64,000 nucleotides of DNA. Origin: Streptomyces sp. NBC_00654 (GTDB taxonomy: Bacteria > Actinomycetota > Actinomycetes > Streptomycetales > Streptomycetaceae). The position numbers and the translations under genes are program-made. How positions within the stretch are numbered: position 1 is the first letter of the stretch; each line of letters opens with the position of its first letter. The notes under the pieces were generated by a model that saw nothing but the letters and a program-made list of their open reading frames with translations, was not told where the DNA came from and made no database searches. The DNA is taken from positions 372,001 through 436,000 of the forward strand of contig NZ_JAPEOB010000003.1 of NCBI RefSeq assembly GCF_026341775.1. Direction: 5' to 3'. This document shows positions 24,098-34,098 of this stretch, one piece after another.

Positions 24098-26335
24098 GTG
24101 CCCCGGTTCAGTGTCATCGTGCCCGCGTACCGGGTCCAGGCGTATCTGCACGCGTGCCTGGATTCCGTGCTGAGCCAGTCCTTCAAGGACTACGAGATCA
24201 TCGTGGTCGACGACTGCTCGCCGGACAGCTGCGGCCCGATCGCCGACGAGTACGCCGGGCGGGACCACCGGGTCACCGCGCTCCATCTGCCCCGCAACAT
24301 CGGACTCGGCCCCGCCCGCAACGCCGGTATCGCCCGCGCGAGCGGCGACTACCTGCTCTTCCTGGACGGCGACGACACCCTCGTACCGGAGTCCCTGCAG
24401 GCCGTCGCCGACCGGATCGACGCGACCGGCGGACCCGATGTGCTGGTCTACGACTACGCGCGGGTGTACTGGTCGGGCGAGCGGGTGCGCAACGCGTACG
24501 CCGCCCCGCTCGCCGAGAGCGGCCCCGCGTCCTTCCGGCTCACCGACCGGCCCGAGCTGCTCAAGGTCCTGATGGTGGTCTGGAACAAGGCGTACCGCCG
24601 CGAGTTCGTCGAGGCCGAGGGCTTCACCTTTCCGCCCGGCTACTACGAGGACACTCCCTGGACCTATCCGGTCCTGATGGCCGCCGGATCGATCGCGGTC
24701 CTGGACCGGGTCTGCGTCTCCTACCGGCAGCGGCGCCGCGGCAACATCCTCTCCACCACCAGCGAGAAGCACTTCGACGTCTTCGACCAGTACGACCGGG
24801 TCTTCGCGTTCATCGACGCCCGCCCCGAACTCGCCCTCTGGCGGCCGGTGCTGTACCGGCGGATGCTCGACCACTTCTCCACCCTGTTCACCTCGCCCGG
24901 CAGGCTGCCGCGCCGCAGCCGCGCCGCGTTCTTCCGCCGCGCCCACGCGCACTGCCGGCGCTACCGCACCCCCGGCGCCCGTGTGCCGCTCCGCGCCCGG
25001 CTGCGGCACGGCCTGTTCCGCCTGGGCGCGCACCGCACGTACCGGACCCTGTGGGCGGCGCAGCGACTGCGCGGCAGCGCGCGGCAGGGCGTGGCGGCCG
25101 TGTTCCGGGCGGTGCGCGGGGCCGTGCTCCAGCTGCACTACCGCGTCCAGCTGCGGCTGCCGGTCCGGCCCCGGGACGCGGTGTTCGCCGCCTACTGGCA
25201 CCGCGGCTACGCCTGCAATCCGGCGGCCGTCGAGGCGAAGGCACGCGAGCTGGTGCCGGGGCTGCGGACCGCCTGGATCTGCCGTCCCGCCGACGCCCAC
25301 ACCGTGCCGGCCGCCACCCGCCGGCTCGCCCCGGGCACCTTCGGCTACTGGACGGCGCTGGCCCGCTCCAAGTACCTGGTGAACAACGTCAACTTCGACC
25401 GGCGGCTCGTGAAGCGGCGCGGCCAGATCCTGGTGCAGACCCACCACGGGACCCCGCTGAAGACCATGGGCACCGATCTCCTGGACCGTCCGGCGGCCTC
25501 CCGTGACACGGACTTCGTGCAGCTGCTGCGCAACATCGACAAGTGGGACTTCTCCCTGTCGGCGAACCCGCACTCCACCCTCGTGTGGGAGCGGACCTAT
25601 CCGTCCGCGTACACGACTCTGGAGTACGGCTATCCGCGCAACGACGTCTACCACCGCACCTCCGCCGCCCAGGTGGCCCGGCTGCGCGAGTCGCTGTCCA
25701 TCCCCGCGGGCAGCACGGCGCTGCTGTACGCCCCGACGCACCGCGACTACCGGCGCACCGAGCAGAACGCCCTGGACCTGGAGCGGTTCCTGAAGGTCCT
25801 CGGCCCGCGCTTCGTGATCCTGGCCCGCTCGCACTATCTGTACGGTCCCGCCCCGGCGGGCAGCCGTACGCCGCATCCGCGGATCATCGACGTCAGCGCC
25901 CATCCGTCGCTCGAAACCCTCGCCCTGGCCTCGGACGCGCTGATCACGGACTACTCGTCGCTGATGTTCGACTACGCCAACCTGGACCGTCCCATCGTCG
26001 TGCACCTCGACAACAGCGAGGCATACGAGGCGGCCCGCGGCACGTACTTCGACCTGGCGGCCTTCCCGCCCGGCATCGTCGCGCGCGGTCAGGACGAGCT
26101 GTTCGGCGTCTTCGCCACGGACCACTGGCGCGGCGCCCGCTCCGCGCGGCTGCGGGCGGCGTTCCGGGCGAGGTTCTGTCCGTACGACGACGGGTACGCC
26201 GCCGAGCGGGTGGTGCGCCGGGTCTTCCTGGGCGAGAGCGCGGGGCTGCCGCTGCCGGTACCGGTCAAGGAACGGCGGCCCACGCTCCCGGCCGTGCCCG
26301 CGCAGGATTCGGCCCGGCAGTATCTCAGCGGCTGA
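24098..26335 (+). CDS. GT2 glycosyltransferase fused to TagF-like glycerophosphotransferase
   Basis: 745 residues from the GTG at 24098 (VPRFSVIVPAYRVQAYL), the start that begins directly at the GT2 fold. The GT2 domain (about 1-230) has IIVVDDCSPDSCG and the DxD site LFLDGDDTLVP, both intact. After a basic linker, a CDP-glycerol glycerophosphotransferase domain (about 365-730) shows THHGTPLKTMG (about 449) and ITDYSSLMFDY (about 617), the family's conserved His and active-site loop. It probably acts at the inner membrane face, adding a sugar and polyol-phosphate units to a wall polymer. It is one of five such proteins here and the only one on the plus strand in the left part of the locus. 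Confidence 0.9.
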   Translation: MPRFSVIVPAYRVQAYLHACLDSVLSQSFKDYEIIVVDDCSPDSCGPIADEYAGRDHRVTALHLPRNIGLGPARNAGIARASGDYLLFLDGDDTLVPESLQAVADRIDATGGPDVLVYDYARVYWSGERVRNAYAAPLAESGPASFRLTDRPELLKVLMVVWNKAYRREFVEAEGFTFPPGYYEDTPWTYPVLMAAGSIAVLDRVCVSYRQRRRGNILSTTSEKHFDVFDQYDRVFAFIDARPELALWRPVLYRRMLDHFSTLFTSPGRLPRRSRAAFFRRAHAHCRRYRTPGARVPLRARLRHGLFRLGAHRTYRTLWAAQRLRGSARQGVAAVFRAVRGAVLQLHYRVQLRLPVRPRDAVFAAYWHRGYACNPAAVEAKARELVPGLRTAWICRPADAHTVPAATRRLAPGTFGYWTALARSKYLVNNVNFDRRLVKRRGQILVQTHHGTPLKTMGTDLLDRPAASRDTDFVQLLRNIDKWDFSLSANPHSTLVWERTYPSAYTTLEYGYPRNDVYHRTSAAQVARLRESLSIPAGSTALLYAPTHRDYRRTEQNALDLERFLKVLGPRFVILARSHYLYGPAPAGSRTPHPRIIDVSAHPSLETLALASDALITDYSSLMFDYANLDRPIVVHLDNSEAYEAARGTYFDLAAFPPGIVARGQDELFGVFATDHWRGARSARLRAAFRARFCPYDDGYAAERVVRRVFLGESAGLPLPVPVKERRPTLPAVPAQDSARQYLSG

Positions 26336-26451
26336 CCGGGAAGCCCGCCGTCCGGACTTCCCGGCCCCCACCGGGCCACACGCGCACCCGGCCGCCGCTC
26401 ACCGCGCGGTCGGGCCGCCGCTCACCGCGCGACGGCCCGAGCGCGCGGGCC

Positions 26452-27594
26452 TCACCGCTCCAGGAAGGCGAACAGTTCCTCCCAGCGCCGGAGGATCTCC
26501 GTCTCGGAGAACCGCTGCACATTGACCCGCGCCCGGTTCCCCATCGCGTCCCGCAGCCGGGGGTTCCCGGTCAGCCGCAGCAGCCGGTCGGCGAGTTCGC
26601 CGCTGTCCCCGGCGGGGGCGAGGAGTCCGTCCTCCCCGTCCTTGACGATCTCGCGCACCCCGGGCGCGCAGTCGAACGCGGCACACGGCACCGCGCTCGC
26701 CATGGCCTCCAGCAGTGCCAGCGGGAAGCCTTCGCCGCGCGAGGACTGCACGAACACGGAGGCGTCGGCGAGAGCGCCCTCCACATCGTCCGTACGGCCC
26801 ATCCAGTGCACGGAGCCGTCCAGTCCCAGCGCGGTGCACCGCGCCTTCAGTTCCGCCTCGTCCTCGCCCGCGCCGTAGATCCGCAGCCGCCAGCCGGGGC
26901 GTTTCGGGGCGACCAGGGCCCAGGTGTCCAGGAGCATGTCGATGCCCTTCTGGTCGCAGAGCCTGCCGATGCTCGCCACGGTCCGTTCGCTGCGCGGCGA
27001 GGGCACTTCGGGCAGCCGGGACAGGGCGTTGGGCATGAAGCCGACGTTGTTCATGCCGTCGCCCGCCCAGATGTCGGCGTCCTCCTCGGTGAGGACGAGC
27101 CAGTGGTCGAGGTCGCTGTAGTGGTTCTTGATCCAGCGGTAGCGGTGGCTCGCGCGGGAGTAGTCGTAGGACTCGTGGCTCATCCCGATCACCCGCATCC
27201 CGGTGGTGTCGGCCTCACCGACCCATTCCATCGCCCACACCTGGGTGACGATCACCACGGCGCCGGGCCGCGCGGCGCGGAAGAGCTCCGAGAGCCGCCG
27301 CACCGCACGCCGCTTCCCGGCCGCCCGCGCCGCCTCCCGGCGCCGGGAGGGGATCCGGAAGCGGTCCCGGACGCCCCCTGGTGCCCAGGGGGTCGGCGGA
27401 TGGGCCGGGTACAGGGCGGTGACGGGGTGGCCGGGCGGGTCGGGCAGGGCCATCGTCAGGTCGGAGGCGTGGATGCCGATGGCGTGCACCCGGTGGCCCT
27501 GCCGGGTCAGGAGCCGGGCCGTCTGGTGCATCCAGCCGGTGACTCCGCCGAGTTCGTCGGTGCTGTTGGAGACGATGAAGACGTCGCGGTTCAT
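26452..27594 (-). CDS. GT4-family glycosyltransferase
   Basis: 380 residues, GT-B fold. The N-terminal nucleotide-free lobe starts MNRDVFIVSNSTDELGGVTG with the GGV loop. The C-terminal lobe has TVASIGRLCDQKGIDMLLD, WRLRIYGAGEDEAEL, WMGRTDDVEGALADASVFV and the E-x7-E pair in SSRGEGFPLALLEAM. This is a retaining sugar transferase using a nucleotide-sugar donor. Its ATG overlaps the stop of the upstream TagF-like gene by 4 bp (ATGA), so the two are co-translated and it works in the same polymer pathway. The sugar is unknown. Confidence 0.9.
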   Translation of the reverse strand: MNRDVFIVSNSTDELGGVTGWMHQTARLLTRQGHRVHAIGIHASDLTMALPDPPGHPVTALYPAHPPTPWAPGGVRDRFRIPSRRREAARAAGKRRAVRRLSELFRAARPGAVVIVTQVWAMEWVGEADTTGMRVIGMSHESYDYSRASHRYRWIKNHYSDLDHWLVLTEEDADIWAGDGMNNVGFMPNALSRLPEVPSPRSERTVASIGRLCDQKGIDMLLDTWALVAPKRPGWRLRIYGAGEDEAELKARCTALGLDGSVHWMGRTDDVEGALADASVFVQSSRGEGFPLALLEAMASAVPCAAFDCAPGVREIVKDGEDGLLAPAGDSGELADRLLRLTGNPRLRDAMGNRARVNVQRFSETEILRRWEELFAFLER

Positions 27595-30440
27595 CGGCCG
27601 GCCTCCTGGTGGCGGATGGTGTGCCGGGCGAACACGGTGCCGACGACCTGCCGGGCCGCGTCGCCCCGGTCGTAGCCGCCGAACTCGGCGGCGAAGGCGG
27701 CGCGGGCCGGGCCGAATTCCGTGTCGGCCTCCTTCAGTTCCGCGAGCGCGGCGAACAGCTCCTCCTCCGTCCCGGCCACCGGACCCGGCGCCTTCTTCCG
27801 CAGGTCGAAGTAGCTGCCCCGGGTGGCCGTGTATCCATCGAGGTCGGGGGCGAACAGGACGATGGGACGGTCGAGCAGCGCGAAGTCGAACATGATCGAC
27901 GAGTAGTCGGTGATCAGTACGTCGGCGAGCGTGAGGAGTTCACCGACGTCGTGATGGTGCGAGACGTCCAGGACGGTGCCGGGCGGGCAGGCGGGCAGCT
28001 TCGCCTCCTCCAGGTAGTGGGCGCGCACGAGCAGCGTGTACTCGTCGCCGAAGCGCTCGGCGAACCGCGCGATGTCCAACGGCAGACGGCGCTTGCGGTA
28101 CTTCCCGGGGCCGCCCCGGAAGGTGGGCGCGTACAGGACGGTCCTGCGGTGGTCGGGCAGTCCGAGGGCCTCGGCGAGCGGCCCGCGCGGCAGCCGGCCC
28201 TCCGCCTCGTCACGCGCCCGTTCCGCGAACAGGACGTCGTTGCGCGGGTAGCCGGTCCGCAGCAGCCGCTCCTCGGGGAGCCGGTAGGCGTGGGCGAGGG
28301 TGCGCACATCGTGCTCGGAGCGGACGAGGAAGTGGTCGAAGCGGTGCACGGCCTCCTGGAGCCGGTGGCGCTGCGGGGCGTTCTGCATCCGCACCCGGGT
28401 CTCGTCGAAGCCCATGCGCTTGTATGCGGACCCGTGCCAGGTCTGGAGGTACGTGGTGCGGGCGGGCTTGCGCAGGTGCTGCGGGAAGCCCTGGTTGTCG
28501 ACCCAGTACTCCGCGCGGGCGAGCGCCCACAGATACCGCCACGACCAGCGGCGCACGAGCCGCGCGTCACCGGGGAAGCCCGTCGGGGAGTTCTCGTACG
28601 ACCAGACGGGGCGCAGCCGCAGCCCCTGTCTGCGGATCTCCTCGTGGATGGCGCGCGGGCTGTCGCCGTAGCACTTGCCCATGTGGCTCTCGAAGACGAC
28701 GGAGCCCCTGCGCATCGGGAGGCGGCAGAGCCAGGTGTTGTAGACGGGGGCCTTGAATCCCCGGGAGCGGTAGCGTTCCAGCCGGGTGCGCAGGGCGCGC
28801 CGGAGGAGCCTGGCCCGGCGGGCGGGGCGGAAGTGGGTGGCGTAGTGGACCAGGCTCCGCGTCACCCGGGCGGGGCGGCGGCGGGCCAGGAGCCGGAGCG
28901 CCAGATGGTCCTTGACCGTGACGTAGGGCTGCCAGGTCTCCCCGGCGAGCGGGCCCAGCCGGGGGCGGGCGCGCAACCGGACCGGGCCGTCCGCACCGGT
29001 CCCGCCCTCCGTGAGGTCCTGCGGCGCGAAGAGATCGCTGACGGACCGGGTGCCGCCCGCCTCCACGGTCATCCGGGCGTCCCACACGGTGTCGCGCCCG
29101 CCGGCCGGCCGCAGGACCCGGGTGACGTCGGCCCGGGTCCGCCAGGCGATCCCGGCGGGCCCGCGCCGCAGTTCGTCCACCGGGAGCGTGAAGGCACGGG
29201 TGCCGCCCCGGACCCGGAACTCCAGCCGGGCGGTGAGGGGCCGCGCGGGATCGGGGCCGGTGCGCGAGGGCAGGACGAGGTGCCCTTCGAGCAGCAGCCG
29301 GCCCGCGTCGCCGGTGCAGCGGGTGAGCCGGTTCATCAGCCGGAGCTCGCCGAACTCCCGGTACTGGTGGCCCAGTTCGCTGACGTCGACCCGGGTGGGC
29401 CCGTGTCCGTCCGCGCCCGGGATCTCCCAGTACACCCGTCCGTCCCCACTCGCGGTGAGCGGGGCCGCGACGGTGCCGGGTCTGCTCAGCGCGTACGCCG
29501 CCGCGAGGAGCCCGTCCGCGTCGCCGCGCGCCAGCAGGTGGACGGCGACCCGTTCGAGGGGCGGCAGGTCCGGGGGGACCGGGCCGTCGAGCGCGCGGGC
29601 GGCGGCCTCTGCGGCCCGTGCCCGCTCGGCGGCCGGCAGCCGCGGGAACGTCCGGGCCAGCGGCACCAGATGGTCCCGTGCGAAGGCCCGCTCCCGCTCG
29701 GACCGCAGCCCGTGCAGGCCCTGCGCCACCAGCGCGTCCATGGCCCGGCGGTGCGCCTCGGCCAGTGCGGCGATGTCCCGGCCCCGGTCGGGCACCGTAC
29801 GTCCGGACACGATCAGCCGGCGGACCAGGGCGATCCGGCCGACCGCGGCGGCGGCCACGGGCCCGAAGAGGATCTCGCTGTGGCCGAGGTCCTCCGCGTA
29901 CCGCAGACCGTGCCGCTCCAGGGCCTCGCGGCGCAGGCAGAACCCGGTCACCAGGGCGTCCCTGACCGCCAGTTCGGGCGCCTCGGTCCAGCGTCCGACG
30001 GTGCGCGAGCGCGCGTACAGCCGCTCCTGCCAGGGCGGCTCCTGCTCCTTGCCGCCCTCCGCGGTCACCCGGCTCCAGCGCCCGGCGACCAGATCGGCGC
30101 GGGTGCGCTCGCCGGCCTCCCACAGGTTGCGGCAGGCGTGCCGCTGGAGGCGTTCGCCGGTGCCGAGCACCAGGACGTAGCGGCCGGTGGCGGCGTCCAG
30201 ACCGACGTTGCGCAGCGCCGCGGTGGACCGTGCCTCCGGACCGGCGACGATCACCCGGACCCGGCCCGCGGCACCCCCGGCCAGCGCTCGGGCCGTGGCA
30301 CGGGTGGCGGGGTCGCCCTGGGCGGCGAGGACCACGAGGGCCTCGCCGGCGCGCAGGGACTGGCCGAGCACGGACTCCACGGAGGTGCGCAGCGCGGCCT
30401 CCCCGCCGCCCTCGGTGACCACACAGCTGAAGTCGCTCAC
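27591..30440 (-). CDS. TagF-like glycerophosphotransferase with a degenerate GT2 domain
   Basis: 949 residues from the GTG at 30440, preceded by AAGGAGGAG and overlapping the upstream stop (GTGA). The N-terminal 230 residues follow the GT2 layout (SVESVLGQSLRAGEALVVLA, STAALRNVGLDAATGRYVLV). The usual DDGS is replaced by AAQGD and the DxD by LGTGER, so catalysis by this half looks lost. A central beta-rich part is followed by the glycerophosphotransferase domain (about 585-940): QTWHGSAYKRMG (about 668, HGSAYK instead of HGTPLK) and ITDYSSIMFDFALLD (about 843). It probably transfers polyol-phosphate units, with the GT2 half acting structurally. Operon with 30437-33931 and 26452-27594. Confidence 0.85.
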   Translation of the reverse strand: MSDFSCVVTEGGGEAALRTSVESVLGQSLRAGEALVVLAAQGDPATRATARALAGGAAGRVRVIVAGPEARSTAALRNVGLDAATGRYVLVLGTGERLQRHACRNLWEAGERTRADLVAGRWSRVTAEGGKEQEPPWQERLYARSRTVGRWTEAPELAVRDALVTGFCLRREALERHGLRYAEDLGHSEILFGPVAAAAVGRIALVRRLIVSGRTVPDRGRDIAALAEAHRRAMDALVAQGLHGLRSERERAFARDHLVPLARTFPRLPAAERARAAEAAARALDGPVPPDLPPLERVAVHLLARGDADGLLAAAYALSRPGTVAAPLTASGDGRVYWEIPGADGHGPTRVDVSELGHQYREFGELRLMNRLTRCTGDAGRLLLEGHLVLPSRTGPDPARPLTARLEFRVRGGTRAFTLPVDELRRGPAGIAWRTRADVTRVLRPAGGRDTVWDARMTVEAGGTRSVSDLFAPQDLTEGGTGADGPVRLRARPRLGPLAGETWQPYVTVKDHLALRLLARRRPARVTRSLVHYATHFRPARRARLLRRALRTRLERYRSRGFKAPVYNTWLCRLPMRRGSVVFESHMGKCYGDSPRAIHEEIRRQGLRLRPVWSYENSPTGFPGDARLVRRWSWRYLWALARAEYWVDNQGFPQHLRKPARTTYLQTWHGSAYKRMGFDETRVRMQNAPQRHRLQEAVHRFDHFLVRSEHDVRTLAHAYRLPEERLLRTGYPRNDVLFAERARDEAEGRLPRGPLAEALGLPDHRRTVLYAPTFRGGPGKYRKRRLPLDIARFAERFGDEYTLLVRAHYLEEAKLPACPPGTVLDVSHHHDVGELLTLADVLITDYSSIMFDFALLDRPIVLFAPDLDGYTATRGSYFDLRKKAPGPVAGTEEELFAALAELKEADTEFGPARAAFAAEFGGYDRGDAARQVVGTVFARHTIRHQEAGR

Positions 30441-33400
30441 GCGTGCTCCTCCTTGAGCATCAGATCGGCGACCCGCGCCGCCGCGGTGCCGTCGTCGAGG
30501 TCGCAGAACGCCTCGCGGAACCGGGCGTACGCCCCCCGGTGCGCCGCCGTGGCGGTCTCGGGGTCGCGCAGGGCCGCGACGACACCGGCCGAGGTCGGGA
30601 TCAGCGGGCCCGGCGCCCGGCTCTCGAAGTCGAAGCAGAAACCGCGCAGGGTGTCGCGGTAGTGCTCCAGGTCGTACGTGTGGAAGAGCATCGGGCGCCC
30701 GGTGCGCGCGAAGTCGAACATCAGGGAGGAGTAGTCGGTGACCAGGCAGTCGCTGATCAGCAGCAGCTCCGCGACGTCCGGGTAGCGCGAGACATCGCGG
30801 ACGAAGTCGCTCTGCGGGATGCTGCCGCCGACGAGGTAGTGGCGGCGCACCAGCAGGACATGGTCGTCGCCGAGCGCCTCCCGCGCCCGGCGCAGGTCGA
30901 GCTGGAGGTCGAGCCCGTACCGGCCGCCCTGCCGGGGGCGGTCCTCGCGCCAGGTGGGCGCGTACAGGATGACCCGCTTGTGGTCGGGGATCGCGAGACC
31001 TTCCCGTACGGCGGCGGCCACCTTCGCCCGGTCGGGGGCGTGCAGGAGGTCGTTGCGCGGGTAGCCGCACTCCAGGACCTCCCCGGTGTGGCCGAAGGCG
31101 CGGCGCAGGATGGGCGTGGAGAAGCTGTTCGGGGAGATCAGCACGCTCCACTGGGCCGCGCGGGCGGGCATCGAGGCCATATAGGCCGTATCGGCGTTCG
31201 GAGTGCCCGCGAGGTCGCGGCCGATCCGCTTGAGCGGGGTGCCGTGCCAGGTCTGGACGACGTACTGGCCCTCGGCCCGCTCGAACCACTCGGGCAGCTG
31301 CGTATTGGTGACGATCCAGCGGCTGCGGGCCAGGGCCTCGTGCCACTCGGCGCTGTGCAGGGCCACGGCACGGACCCCGGCGGGTACGGCGGTCTGCTGG
31401 TCGCGCACCACCCAGAGGTGTTCGATGCCGGGGTCGCGCCCGGCCAGCTCCTGGTGGATCGCCCGGGGCGAGTCGGAGTACTGGCGCCCGTCGAAGCTGG
31501 AGTACAGCACCGTGCGGAGCAGGCCCCCGCCCCCGGCGCGCAGCGCCGCGTACCGCTCGCGCTGGCGCCGCTGCCCGTACGCCCCGCGCTCGGTGACGGG
31601 CAGGGCGCTGCCGGACTCCAGGACGAGCCGGTCGTGGAAGCGCCGCTGGAGGGTGAAGCGCCGTCCGCCCGCCTCCCGGTGGAGCGGGAGGTCCGCGTGC
31701 AGCGGGGTCCGCAGCCGGAGCGGACGGTACTGCTCCGGGTCGCTCTCCCCCCGCTCGCGCAGGAAGAGGTGCCAGCGCCCCTCCGCGAGCGGCAGTGTGC
31801 CGCCCGGCCCCTCGACGGCGGCGGGCGCCAGCACGGCACGGAACGCGGCGCAGGCGGCCCCGGTGCCCGCGGCCCCGCCGTCCGCGGCGGCGGCGTCCGC
31901 CGCCGCACCGGTCACCACCGCGAGGGCGGCCTCCTCGTGGTGGCCGCCGTGCCGCAGGACCAGCTCGTGGGAGCGGCCGGGCGTCACCGGGTACTCGCCC
32001 GTGATGACGATCCCCCCGGACCCGGTCCGGCCGAGCGAGGTGATGACGGGCTGCACGGCCCGGTCGGTGAGCACCAGGTCGCCGGACGGGTTGGCGGCCG
32101 CGTACAGCTCACGGCCGCCGGCCAGCGGATAGCGTCCCGCCGCGCTGTCCGGCCGGACGGCGACCGTCAGCCTGCGCCCGCCGCCCACGAGCTGAACGCC
32201 CCACGCGTCGTCGCAGCCGCGGAAGGCGCTGAGCGGGATGTCGGCGACGCGGGAGCCCGCCGATCCCCGCAGGGGGAACTCCCGGGTCTCCTTGGTGCGC
32301 CACTCCTGGATCCGCAGCGCGACCGGCCCGTCGTCCACGAGGACCTTCACCTCCAGCCGCACCGCGCCGCCGGACGCGCTCTGCGCGGTGAGGAGGGCGT
32401 CGACGCGCTCGGTCCGCAGCTCCAGCTTGTTGCCCGACAGGACGGGGACGATCCGGGTGCGCTCGTCGGTGTGCACGACGGCCGGCGGGGCGGGGTTGCC
32501 GAGCAGCCGCATGGGTCCGCGGCGCGGCCGTCCGCCGCCGAGGACGACGGACTCCAGCTTCCATGTGGTGCGGCCGCCGCGGCCCGGCCCCCTGGCCGCG
32601 AGCCTGCGCGGGTCGACGACGGCCTCGAACCCGGACCGCTCGTAGCGGTGCAGCGAGCGCCCCGACCGGGCGGCGGCCTCGTCCGTGGGCAGGGAGCGCA
32701 CCCGCAGCGGGATCAGCCGCCGGCCCGACCGCAGCCAGCCGGTACCGGCCGACCTGCCCGGCGCGTTGCGGACGTACGCGTACCCCGTGAGGTGCAGCAG
32801 CCCGTCCCGCCACACGGCCTCGGTGAGATGGGCGTGCACCGGGAGGTCCGCGCCGGCCAGCGCGGTGACGGCGGGCGGCAACGGCCCCTGGACGGCCGGG
32901 TACTGGGCGCGGGGCCGCAGGAGCCCTCGGACGTGGAAGGTGTCGCGGTCGGTCTTCTCGTCGGCGAGGAGGGCGAGCAGTTCCACCGTGCGGCGTTCGC
33001 GGATGAGCTGCCACTTGACCCGCAGATGGAGGGGCAGCCCGTCCAGGACGGCCGGTTCGACGGTGGCGGCGAAGGCGTTGGCGTGCGCGAGGAAGGCTTC
33101 GTGGAACTCGGTGTCGCCCTCGGGGAGCGCCTCGATGAAGAGCCACAGATCGCCGGAGAGGGCGTGCGCGTCGTACTTCCGCTTGGCATCGGACAGGCCC
33201 CGCTCCGCGAGGAAGCGGCTGACGGCGGTCACGGCGGTGACCCGGTCGCGGATGCCCTTGGCCACCGCGCGCCGGCTGGTGATCGAGCCGTCCCGGTCCC
33301 GCCAGTGGTAGACGGGCTCCTCGACGACATCGACCGAACGGGCCAGGAAGTGGGCGGGCAGGACGACGGCGATGTCCTCGTACAGCACACCGGTCGGGAA

Positions 33401-33931
33401 GGCGAAGGCGTGCTCGTCCCAGAAGGACCTGCGGAACACCTTGTTGCAGGCGATCCGGTCGCCGAGCAGGATCCAGTCCCGGGTGACATGGGTGGCCGAA
33501 CGGGCCTTCTCCATCGGCCCGCGGAACATCGGGGACTGTTCGAGCGCCCCGTTCGCGCGCAGCCTGAGGACGTTGCCGGTGGCGAAGTCCGAGCCGGAAC
33601 GGCCGAGTTCGGCGGTCATCCGCTCGTACGCGCCGGGCGGTACGACATCGTCGCTGTCGGCGAACGTCAGGTACTCCGCGTCCGGATGCGCCTCACGGAC
33701 CCCCGCGTTACGGGCGGCGCCGAGCCCGGCGTTCTCCTGCCGAACGAGCCTGAAGCGCGGGTCTCGGTCGGCGAACTCCCCAGCGATCCCGACGCTGTTG
33801 TCGGTGGATCCGTCGTCGACCATGACGACTTCCAGGTCCGCCATGGTCTGCCCGGCGAGCGAGGTCAGGCAGGCACCGAGATACTCCTCGACGTTGTAAA
33901 GGGGGACGACGACGGTGAGTCGGGGTGCCAT
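30437..33931 (-). CDS. GT2 glycosyltransferase fused to TagF-like glycerophosphotransferase
   Basis: 1164 residues from the ATG at 33931 (MAPRLTVVVPLYNVEEYL); the longer frame to 34054 has no similarity. The GT2 domain is intact (VVMVDDGSTDNS, LTFADSDDVVPPGAYE). A large middle section (about 400-780) is beta-rich and repeats weakly, as in glycan-binding or SH3-like modules of teichoic polymerases. The C-terminal domain has QTWHGTPLKRIGRD (about 896) and VTDYSSLMFDFARTGRPM (about 1062). It is a likely polymerase of a sugar/polyol-phosphate chain on the inner membrane face. First gene of the three-gene unit 33931-26452. Confidence 0.9.
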   Translation of the reverse strand: MAPRLTVVVPLYNVEEYLGACLTSLAGQTMADLEVVMVDDGSTDNSVGIAGEFADRDPRFRLVRQENAGLGAARNAGVREAHPDAEYLTFADSDDVVPPGAYERMTAELGRSGSDFATGNVLRLRANGALEQSPMFRGPMEKARSATHVTRDWILLGDRIACNKVFRRSFWDEHAFAFPTGVLYEDIAVVLPAHFLARSVDVVEEPVYHWRDRDGSITSRRAVAKGIRDRVTAVTAVSRFLAERGLSDAKRKYDAHALSGDLWLFIEALPEGDTEFHEAFLAHANAFAATVEPAVLDGLPLHLRVKWQLIRERRTVELLALLADEKTDRDTFHVRGLLRPRAQYPAVQGPLPPAVTALAGADLPVHAHLTEAVWRDGLLHLTGYAYVRNAPGRSAGTGWLRSGRRLIPLRVRSLPTDEAAARSGRSLHRYERSGFEAVVDPRRLAARGPGRGGRTTWKLESVVLGGGRPRRGPMRLLGNPAPPAVVHTDERTRIVPVLSGNKLELRTERVDALLTAQSASGGAVRLEVKVLVDDGPVALRIQEWRTKETREFPLRGSAGSRVADIPLSAFRGCDDAWGVQLVGGGRRLTVAVRPDSAAGRYPLAGGRELYAAANPSGDLVLTDRAVQPVITSLGRTGSGGIVITGEYPVTPGRSHELVLRHGGHHEEAALAVVTGAAADAAAADGGAAGTGAACAAFRAVLAPAAVEGPGGTLPLAEGRWHLFLRERGESDPEQYRPLRLRTPLHADLPLHREAGGRRFTLQRRFHDRLVLESGSALPVTERGAYGQRRQRERYAALRAGGGGLLRTVLYSSFDGRQYSDSPRAIHQELAGRDPGIEHLWVVRDQQTAVPAGVRAVALHSAEWHEALARSRWIVTNTQLPEWFERAEGQYVVQTWHGTPLKRIGRDLAGTPNADTAYMASMPARAAQWSVLISPNSFSTPILRRAFGHTGEVLECGYPRNDLLHAPDRAKVAAAVREGLAIPDHKRVILYAPTWREDRPRQGGRYGLDLQLDLRRAREALGDDHVLLVRRHYLVGGSIPQSDFVRDVSRYPDVAELLLISDCLVTDYSSLMFDFARTGRPMLFHTYDLEHYRDTLRGFCFDFESRAPGPLIPTSAGVVAALRDPETATAAHRGAYARFREAFCDLDDGTAAARVADLMLKEEHA

Positions 33932-34042
33932 CGCTGCGTACGGTCCTTCCGGTCGGACGACATCAACTGGTCTACGGGGTAACAACCTTCGGCGCCGGGA
34001 CCGGTCACCCGATGGGAGCCATTCGAGTGACCGTGACGCGGG

Positions 34043-34074
34043 CGAGCCCCGCACCGGGTACGGAACGGGGCTCG
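34043..34074 (-). terminator. Hairpin after the TylF-type methyltransferase gene
   Basis: 9-bp stem CGAGCCCCG/CGGGGCTCG with a 14-base loop, downstream of the methyltransferase stop (34099) and upstream of the next TagF-like gene (33931). It splits the minus-strand cluster into two transcription units. Confidence 0.5.
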
Positions 34075-34098
34075 TGTCAATCCGTCAGGTGCCGCCGC

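Noticed and set aside
27609..33982. Two very long plus-strand open frames (about 1017 and 1179 codons) opposite the TagF-like genes
   Set aside because: They are antisense shadows without domains or ribosome-binding sites; the minus-strand proteins carry all family motifs.
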